A DNA stretch of 64,000 nucleotides from Doryteuthis pealeii (lineage: Eukaryota; Mollusca; Cephalopoda; Myopsida; Loliginidae). The stretch is taken from the NCBI GenBank assembly GCA_023376005.1, contig CM042151.1:76779512-76843511 (forward strand). The letters are read 5' to 3'. This document shows, in pieces, positions 56,224 through 64,000 of this stretch. The translations under genes were made by a program, and so were the position numbers. The notes beneath the pieces were generated by a model that did no database searches, was not told the origin of the DNA, and saw only the letters and a list, made by a program, of their open reading frames with translations. Positions within the stretch are counted from its first letter, which is position 1. The number at the start of each line of letters is the position of its first letter.

Positions 56224-57323
56224 GGAAACACGAACAGAATTTTCATGTAAAATTGTGGATCCAGATTTCCAGTGAGTTCAAGTTTGAAAACACATATGCA
56301 AACACATACTAGAGAGAAATCATTTTCTTGTGAAGTCTGTGGATCAGCATTTTCATTCAGTTCTCAATTGAAATGCCACATGCGAAAACACACTGGAGAG
56401 AAACCATTTTCTTGTCAAGTATGTGGAGCAGCATTTTCACAGAGTTCTCATTTGAAATCACATATTCGAACACACACTGGAGAGAAACAATTTTCTTGTG
56501 AAGTCTGTGGATTGGCATTTTCACGGAAATCCGGATTGAAATCACACATGCAAACACACCCTGGAGAGAAACCATTTTCTTGTGAAATCTGTGAATTAGC
56601 ATTTTCACGGAGTTGTGATATGAAATCACACATGCGAACACACACTGGAGAGAAACCATTTTCCTGTAGAGTCTGTGGATCGGCATTTTCACAGAGGTGG
56701 GGTTTGAAATTACACATGCAAAAACACACTGGAGGGAAACCATTTTCTTGTGAAGTCTGTGGATCTGCATTTTCACAGAATTCTAATTTGAAATCACACA
56801 TGCGAACACACACTGGAGAGAAACCATTTTCATGTGAAGTCTGTGGATCAGCATTTTCACTGGGATCAAGTTTGAAATCACACATGCGAACACACACTGG
56901 TGAGAAACCATTTTCTTGTAAAGTATGTGGATCAGCATTTTCAGAGAGATCCATTTGAAATCACACATGCCAACACACACTGGAGAGAAACGTTATTCTT
57001 GTGAAGTCTGTGGATCTGCATTTTCAGCCATTTTCAGTTTAAGAAGACATATGCGAATACACAATGGAGAGAAACCATTTTCATGTGAATTCTGTGGATC
57101 TGCCTTTTCTTGTAGTTCCCACTTAAAAAGACACATGAATACACACACTGGTGAGAAACCATATTCTTGTGAAATCTGTGGATCAGCATTTTCACGGAGT
57201 TGTGATATGAAATCACACATGCGAACACACACTGGAGAGAAACCATTTTCTTGTGAAGTCTGTGGATTGGCATTTTCCCGGAGATCCCATTTGAAATCAC
57301 ACATGCAAAGACACACTGGATAG
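56224..57323 (+). CDS. ZNF gene 2: 13-finger C2H2 protein, two frameshifts
   Basis: The matching ATG to gene 1 is at 56,224. The first finger lacks one T in AAAATTGTGG (compare AAAATTTGTGG at 40,196), so the open frame only starts at 56,272. Fingers 2-8 are intact; finger 9 loses one C in GATCCATTTG (near 56,951; compare GATCCCATTTG at 57,284); fingers 10-13 run to TAG 57,321. Helices include QSSHLKS, RKSGLKS, RSCDMKS (twice, fingers 5 and 12), QRWGLKL, QNSNLKS, LGSSLKS and RRSHLKS. Finger 4 has the linker HPGEKP. No extra domain is visible. The likely role is a nuclear DNA-binding protein, paralogous to gene 1. Confidence 0.82.
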
Positions 57324-57490
57324 AAACCATTGCATTATCAAAATTTGTATTTAAGGTTTTTATTTTTAAGCTGAAAAGAAGGTGACAGGAGTTGAGGTAA
57401 AAATTGCTGTCACCAATTGTGTGCACTCAAAAAAAAATTCAATACAATAAAAATATTATATGTTTCAATGGGTTATAAAGTGAAATGTTT
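57324..57490 (+). other. ZNF-family downstream region, gene 2
   Basis: Directly after the stop comes the tail found after other family members, with the micro-exon-like block (57,371-57,396) shortened by 15 nt but still bounded by AG and GTAAAA. Confidence 0.5.
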
Positions 57491-57544
57491 GATTTTTTCC
57501 CCCATCGTTCCGTCTATTCATGACGATGGCATAGTGTCCACTTT

Positions 57545-58610
57545 TTTTTATCTGCAACAGCGTATGTGGCAGAACAGACCAATTTTGGAATGGCAATCTC
57601 TGGTGTAGTGATTGCAAACAAATTGTGATGATTGTTGGAGATGCTGTTTTCTCTCCTTCCTTATGACTCTCTTTTCTACGGCAGCTTCTTTCCTCTCTTT
57701 TTCACTTTTTTTTGTACCTTGTTTGATGAGGACACACCAGGTCTTATGGTCTTCCGGATAAGCCTCCCATGTGTTGATGTCGATGTGGCACGTCTTCATG
57801 TCTCTCTTGCAGAGATCTTTAAAGCACAGGCGTGGTCTCCCTACCGGTTGGGTGCCCTCCACTAACTCACCATACAGTAGGTCTTTGGGAATGCGGCCTT
57901 TGTCCATCTTCCTGATATGGCCAAGCCAACGCAGGTATCTCACAGATGGTGATGGGCATACTATTTATGTTCGCTCATTCTAGCACGTCTGTGTTGGGCA
58001 CTTTCTCCTGCCAGTGAATGCGTAGAATGCAGTGTAGGCATTAGAGGTGGAAATTTTCCAGCTTCCTCACGTGGTGTGAGTATGTGGTCTGGGCTTTCCT
58101 ACTGTATAGTAGAGTAATGAGAACACACGCTCTGTAGACGCACAGTTTGGTTCTCTTAGTAAAGCTGGCATTGTCCCATACTCTCTGGCTCAGTTTGGCC
58201 ATGACTGCTGCCACACTCATCGTTCTTCTGTTGACTTCACCGTCATTGGAGACTGAATTGGCAATGGTGGACTTGAGGTACTTGAAGATCTCCACTTCTT
58301 CCAGGCTGTGCCCATTGATGCAATGTGCCATAACTTTTTTCTTATTTAGACTTATGGTAAGCCCAAACTCCTTGCAAGTCTGTTTGAGTCGACTGACAAG
58401 CTGTTACAGGCTGAGCTCAGTGTGTGATGTTAAGGCTGTAGCATCGGCAAATAACATTTCCCGACTGAGGACCTTCGTGACGTTGGTCTTAGCTCTAAGG
58501 TAAGTGATTTTGAGCGACTTGCCATCAGCTCTGATGTGTATGTAGACTTCCTTGCTGCAGTCCTTGAAGGTGTACTGTAAGAGCAAAGAAAACAATATCC
58601 CAAAACAGCG
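57545..58610 (-). pseudogene. LINE ORF2: RT to C-terminal finger, dead
   Basis: On the minus strand, from right to left: an RT segment with MLFADATAL (FADD expected, so a catalytic Asp is gone), LTISLNKKKVM, AKLSQRVWDN and VYRACVLITLLYSRKAQTTY; a frame break at about 57,944-58,040; then RWLGHIRKMDKGRIPKDLLY, a basic linker and a terminal Cys/His group (FVCNHYTRDCHSKIGLFCH). It is the same family as 2,277-3,070 and 33,085. The upstream endonuclease is missing. Confidence 0.82.
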
Positions 58611-59020
58611 TAGATGCAAGGGTTCTTTAATTATTTAATTTCCAGGGAAATTCTGTGTATGACTAATTATTTCTCAATAGGATTTACTTAGTATCTTGGT
58701 TTATAGAAAATTCAAATATTATAGAAAATTTATTATTAAAAAAAGATTCTTTTTGTTTCATTTACTAAGTTGGGAGAAGAGGATAACAAATCTAAATAGT
58801 TAAGAAAGAAACAACTTAAAACAAAGATGTAAGAAAAAAAAACAATAAAAAACTGACCTTGCACTAAAGAGAAAAGAAATAACTTATTAATAAGTAAATG
58901 ATTAATTTTACAAAATAATTGAATAAAGTTATTAATGGTAAAAGGAATTTATTACATTTGTCTTTAAGGTTGTATTTTTAAGCTGAGAAGAAGGTGACAG
59001 GAGTTGGTGGTAGCTATGTT
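58611..59020 (+). other. ZNF-family downstream region, copy e
   Basis: Matches 32,210-32,450 and 42,895-43,140. It is cut off inside the micro-exon-like block at 59,020. Confidence 0.6.
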
Positions 59021-59022
59021 AA

Positions 59023-59205
59023 TTAATTTAACTATCACTGTTGATAAACCAAAAAAAAAAAAAAAGACTAACTAATATTACTGGCTACAATACTCTCCTG
59101 TTTTAAAATTAATTTAACTATCACTTTTGATAAACCAAAGCAATAATTAACTAATATTACTGGCTACATTACTCTCCTGTTCTAAATTAATTTAACAATC
59201 ACTTT
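59023..59205. repeat. Short tandem array, ~97-bp unit, 2-3 copies
   Basis: TTAATTTAACTATCAC...GATAAACCAA...AACTAATATTACTGGCTAC...TACTCTCCTGTT recurs from 59,023, about 59,108 and 59,187. Confidence 0.75.
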
Positions 59206-59217
59206 TAGTTTTATATG

Positions 59218-59418
59218 TTAGTAGGTTTGATATAAGCAGCTTCCAGGAGTATTCATGACAGAATCATAATCGTTGGACTCACTAATAATTTCACAAACTT
59301 CCGCCAAAATATTGTTTATCAGGGCAAAAAGATTCTTTCGGTCGTTTTCGGTCTCATTATTTTCGTTGACTATGTTCAGGTAGTTGTTGAACATTTGTCT
59401 CTTTTTTGTAACGTGCAT
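59218..59418 (-). CDS. Hypothetical 66-residue reading frame
   Basis: The minus-strand frame opens with MHVTKKRQMFNNYLNIVNEN and ends CLYQTY. The sequence is polar with a predicted-helical middle (LFALINNILAEVCEII) and less AT-biased codons than the surroundings, which makes it one of the few non-repeat candidates. No homologue is recognised. It could be a first exon or an unknown element. Confidence 0.3.
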   Translation of the reverse strand: MHVTKKRQMFNNYLNIVNENNETENDRKNLFALINNILAEVCEIISESNDYDSVMNTPGSCLYQTY

Positions 59419-59860
59419 TTGTTCTAAAGGAAAAAGTTCCGAATTAGAAGTTGTAGGGTTGTCTGTCGTCAGTAATCTTTGATTTTAAAATTGATGTGAA
59501 AAGTAAAGTGTATAACGTAGCCACTGGCCTTTTTGTCGTCTGTTAGGAGTTTTGGAATTCTTTGTAGGTAAAAAATGTTCTCGTCTGATAGTATAAATCC
59601 ATTTATCGCACTAAATTTTATCACGAGGGAAAGAAAAAACACTAACTTTTTCTATAGTTTCCATTACAAAAAGGCACAACACACTTAAAGGGCATTTTTG
59701 TTTATAAATTAAAATAAAATTAAAATAATTGACTGAATAATTACAAGAAAAAGTCGTTGACTATTTGCAAAAAACTTCGAGGTTAGCCACGTGTGGCAAG
59801 TCTCGTTTTGCCTCGGTTTGTGTGAAAACAAACTTGGGACTAGATATGATGATATCGCAG

Positions 59861-59926
59861 TGACGTCAGACTCGATCCATCTGGCCTAGTAGTTCTAGTT
59901 GGTCTTGGTTCATATCCCTATATAAG
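59861..59926 (+). promoter_or_regulatory. CRE and TATA-like pair
   Basis: TGACGTCA (59,861-59,868) is a perfect CRE palindrome, and TATATAAG follows at 59,919-59,926. The spacing is promoter-like on the plus strand. What lies downstream is repeat family A, so this may be an element's own promoter. Confidence 0.3.
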
Positions 59927-59989
59927 TTCATAGTAGGCATAGGCATTTTTGTCATCTGCTAGGATTTTTAAAAGCGAATTAAAAATAAT

Positions 59990-60620
59990 TAAGTCTATTA
60001 TTTAAGGTCAAACTTTGTCTAAATCGATAAGTAGTAATATAATGACCATCATTATTAAAAAAAAATATCTTTACATTTGCAGTTTATTTTTAAAAGATTT
60101 AAAACCATTTGTTTTGGTCAATTTCGACGTGATCCGCCATTCAGCCTCTCTTTCGATGGTTTTAAGTGCTTGTTTACAATTTTACTGTAACATTCGCGAT
60201 TGCAAAAAAAAATTACCAAAAATCAGGTAATTATCCGATTTTAATTACATTTTCAGTATTGATTTTACAATTAATGAATTTTATGATGCATTAGTTATTT
60301 TATTTCAAAACTTTAATTTAGTTTTTGCTATGAAAAATTAATATATAAAATTCATTTAAAATGTGAAAAGCCTGATGTTAAGTTTCAAATGTTATATTTT
60401 TTTATTCTAGAAATAAATATCTACTTAATGCAAAACTTATTTTTTTAGACGAAAGTAATAAGTTTTGAAGAAAAACTCGATTGAAGATGTACCCCCTCCC
60501 CTTTTTAAGCAGAAAAACATCGATGTATAATTTTTTGTTTAATAAAATAATAGCCAATTAAATAATTATCGAAATGAGTAAAAAAAATCTCCCAAAAAAT
60601 CATTATTTATCATTTTTAGT
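59990..60620 (+). repeat. Dispersed repeat family A, copy 5 (partial)
   Basis: Matches the left part of 5,080-6,060, up to the poly-A/AAATCTCC block; the right arm is missing. Confidence 0.6.
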
Positions 60621-60788
60621 TTATTTGAAAATTTAAAAATTATTTTCCTAAAACTCAAAAACAAAATTGTTAGTAGCTTGTTTTCTTTTTTTTTTTTCGT
60701 AGTTTTAAAAATAATATTTTCCGGATAAACTTGCAAATCAAAGTCAAAATTAAAAAAAGAAAATTTTGATTACGATTTGCAACGTCCG

Positions 60789-60993
60789 ATTCAAAATACT
60801 TGACTTTTTTTTTTTTTTTGTAAGTCAGGTTAGTAATTGTTTTATTTCATTTATTCAACAAATCTTGAAATAATTTTTACACCATAATATTTATGTGCAG
60901 TTTAGAAAATATTTCAAGATTCGTTAAATAAATGAAATAAAACAATTACTAACCTGACTTGGAAAAAAAAAAAAGTCAAGTATTTTGAATCGG
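60789..60993. repeat. Long hairpin, ~80-bp arms
   Basis: 60,789-60,873 (ATTCAAAATACTTGACTTTT...) pairs with 60,910-60,993 with few mismatches. The loop is about 36 bases. MITE-like. Confidence 0.75.
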
Positions 60994-61079
60994 ATTTTTA
61001 AAATTAATTTTAATTACAAAATTTACTTTGATGTGTTGCAAATACTTTTCTTTGAATTAATTAACTATTTTTATTGACA

Positions 61080-61649
61080 TCTCTCCAGTTCTTATGCCAT
61101 GCAGAAGTCTAGCATCTTAGTAGTGACGCTCACTCAATTCTATTTCTTTTAAAAAGATCTAATTTATTTATTTATTTTTTGTTTGTGAACAATGAACATA
61201 GCAACTGTTCAAAAAATGTACTTGATAACTTTCGCCTAATAAATAATTCTGTTATTTATTTTCTTCTTCATTATTTAATTTCTTAAAATGAATGTGAAAC
61301 TTTCTTTAAAAAACACGTTCATTTTTTAGAATTATGGAAGTTTTTTAAATGTTTATTCTTTTATTCTATTTTATTTAGCTCATATAGTAATCGCGAAGAA
61401 ATGAATGTGTTCCAAAATAAATGAGAAAAAAGATGAGAATTATGTCCCTTGTTTTGTCGCTCATAAGAAAACTTTTCTGTATTTATTTGCAAATCAACGA
61501 CAGTTTTTCATTTTACTAGAAAAGATCAGTTCCATTTAAAATATTACATTTTCTTCTCCATCTTCTTTAACGTTGTATCGCCCCAAAGAAAAGAAATCAG
61601 ACAAAAGAAAAAGGAAAGAAGTAAGTATAACTTCCAGAGTATTATTATC
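61080..61649. other. AT-rich repeats, no gene seen
   Basis: Related to 50,180-50,820 and, reversed, to 4,560-4,900. Confidence 0.5.
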
Positions 61650-64000
61650 TTTACAAATAGAAAAGAAAAGAAAACGTAATTAGCTGGAAAATTTTGTTTT
61701 CCACTGAAGAAGTGAAATAATTTTAATTTCTGACAGTACTTTGTGAATATAAAAATATCTGGAATCTTTTGAAAACTAATTTAATTATTATAAAAAATCT
61801 AATTCATTTCAACATTCAATTGATATATTATTTTCGCTGTTATCCGTGTTAATCAGTGGGATGACATAAACAAAGTCACCCATCGAAATCTTAGCCGATT
61901 AAATTTCCGTCAAACCTTTTTAAAACTTTTTTTTTATCATGAAAAATAATTTCATCAGATAAATTTAAGACAAACCTTAAGCCGAACGAGCAATTTTGAA
62001 AGTTTGACTTTTTTAATTGTAAGATTCTTTACTGTATATGTGATAGATTTAAAAATAAAATTTTTTTTAAAAGATTTATTTTATTTGTCGAAACCTTTGT
62101 ATCGCATAGAAATTTAATTAAATCATTGATAGAAATGTTGGCTGACTTCTAGGTACCACCAGACCTTTTATGCCATCTTGAATAAAACGGAAATAGATAT
62201 TTCCGAACTTTGTTTATCAAAAATCTCGTAAAAAAAGATCGTACAGGGTTGTTACAAAGAAAAATAGTTAATTCAAAGATCAAATTATCCGATTGGGAAA
62301 AATTACATCGTTATCTTAAAAAATAAACAAACCTGCCCGTATTACATGCGAAAGGGTAATTTTCAGACCGTAATATAGACAGAAAAGTTACTAATTATTT
62401 CCCTTTTACAATTAACCCGTAAAAGTATGGAATGAAAATTTGAATATTTTTCTAAGAGAAAAACTGATAAAATAATCTATTATACTTACTTTTTATTTTA
62501 ATTATTGAAAAAAGTTAAATAAAATAATTTTTTTCACGCTAACACTGTCAGCCTAACAGAACAAACTTCGGTTACTTAGAAGCGTCTCGTCTCTTTGTAA
62601 AACAAATGTCAGCAATGCTCTTCCGTACATTCTAAGAATCACACATTACTATTCAACAACAAAAATTACAAATTCTTTTTAAAATATTAATCGAGCTCGT
62701 ATCGGACCAATGTTTAGTGCACCTGAATTATAAAATTCATATTTTTAAATATCCTTGAAAAATTCGATTTTTTGACGCAGGAAAAAAAAAAATTTAATTT
62801 ATTTCACGAAGAAAATAAAAATATTTAATCACACAAAAGATTGAAAATCTCTTAAAAATTAATTTCTTTAAAAAAATTTTTTTTTTGTTGACAATTTAAT
62901 AGAATATAGTACATACCAGTTATAAAAGAAAAAAAAAGTTTTCAAATATTAATATTATGACATTTTTTTGCACTTTTTATTTCCGATTTCATTAATTTTT
63001 CCTAAAAAAAACTAGACCTCGTACATTCATACAATTTCATTGATATAGTTATTCAGACTCTTATCTTTATAGAAAAAAAGAAAAAAAAATTTTCTGACGC
63101 GTCATTTTTTTTATCTCATAAAATAAAATAGGGGGGGGGATAGACCTCGTAAAAAAATATTTCCCCTAATATATTTTAGAAAAAAACTATTTCAGATGTA
63201 TTTACATCCAATGGTAAACATTTATGGAAATTTTCGGGAAAATCAGCTTATTAATTGATTTTTCATAGAATTTTTTAAAAATCCTCTTATCGTAACTTGT
63301 TTTTAGCTACGTTAAATTTCAGTTGATTTAACAGTGCAAAAATGAAAACATTGTTTTTCAATCATAATTTTCATTATTTTCGTAAGCTGATAAAAAATTT
63401 TAAAAATCATCAGGAGTTTGTTTAATGTTTTTTCTTTCGAATGGAAAAAATCTTTTCAAGAAAATATTATTTTTTCTGCAAGTTTCATTGTGTTAAATGT
63501 AGGGGGGGGGGTAAATTGCACAGGGTCAAATTAGTGGTACCTACTGACTTCTGATTTAGGTCGGAAAATTAGAACGGAAAGTTTTTTGGTTGTCCCCAAT
63601 GACAGTTTAACTACAGTAGGTAGCTGCAATTTGGTCACGTGATCAGTTTAGGCCATCTTGAATAAAACGGAAATGAATACTAAAGAAAAACAGTTAATTC
63701 AAAGATCAAATTATCCGATTGCGAAAAATTACATCGTTATCTTAAAAAATAAATAAACCTATCCGTATTACATGCGAAAGGGTAATTTTCAGACCGCAAT
63801 TTAGACAGAAAAGTTACATTTTATTTCCCTTTTACGATTATACCACTAAAAGTATGGTTAGCTCTAATTGACATTTTTTTTTCTTGTGCATATTCAATAA
63901 CCGATTATTTGTTTTCAACGATTTTAAAAATATTATTTTTTTTATCTTGAAATATTATCTTGAATTTTTTTTGTGTGCATTCAAAAGAAACATTTTTAAA
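61650..64000 (+). repeat. Second copy of the 35.88-38.27 kb block
   Basis: Near-identical to the sequence after the second gap, differing by a few single-base indels in homopolymers. It extends past the window edge. No gene is seen. Confidence 0.88.

Noticed and set aside
56357..57426. Minus-strand frames across ZNF gene 2
   Set aside because: Same antisense effect of the finger repeat.

Overview
This is AT-rich animal nuclear DNA dominated by transposons. The evidence is two long C2H2 zinc-finger (ZNF) arrays and many remnants of non-LTR, Ty3/Gypsy-like, Ty1/copia-like and MITE-type elements. There are no operons and no rRNA genes, and most coding stretches are broken. Tandem C2H2 families with this repeat mix suggest a lophotrochozoan such as a mollusc or cephalopod, but nothing here is diagnostic. 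Two runs of exactly 100 N (20,404-20,503 and 35,731-35,830) show a scaffold of three contigs.

Layout: 1-7.2 kb holds a Dong/R4-like RLE retrotransposon tail in a TAA microsatellite, a 5'-inverted LINE with a 13-bp target-site duplication, dispersed AT-rich repeats and a GC-richer LTR-like block. 7.3-28.4 kb is one module present three times, forward (7.3-14.15 kb), inverted (14.16-20.40 kb) and forward again (20.5-28.4 kb). The module contains a scrambled Gypsy-like element, the start of a ZNF gene, an RLE retrotransposon inserted in that gene's inter-finger linker, a second short RLE tail in another linker, and a 161-bp minisatellite. The near-spacerless palindrome centred near 14,155 next to a gap may be a fold-back assembly artefact or a real DUP-INV-DUP.

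28.4-45.2 kb carries ZNF-gene tail sequence, recurring exon-like cassettes, LINE 3' ends, a Gypsy RT fragment and ZNF gene 1 (18 fingers, 40,160-41,691). It also carries a direct duplication (31.3-33.8 and 42.0-45.2 kb) whose second copy alone contains a 670-bp solo-LTR-like insertion. 45-64 kb carries a nearly end-to-end but defective copia element (46,286-49,845, TSD ATGAC), a 540-bp hAT-like MITE with an 8-bp TSD, an inverted SINE-like pair, a Gypsy-like LTR and gag, ZNF gene 2 (13 fingers, 56,224-57,323), a dead LINE, and a second copy of the 35.9-38.3 kb block.

The host genes of interest are the two ZNF genes, which share upstream and downstream architecture with each other and with the interrupted ZNF remnant of the module. 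The most interesting signal is that two diverged copies of one RLE retrotransposon family end at the same nucleotide of the conserved C2H2 linker codons. This suggests a retrotransposon that uses ZNF linker DNA as its target site.
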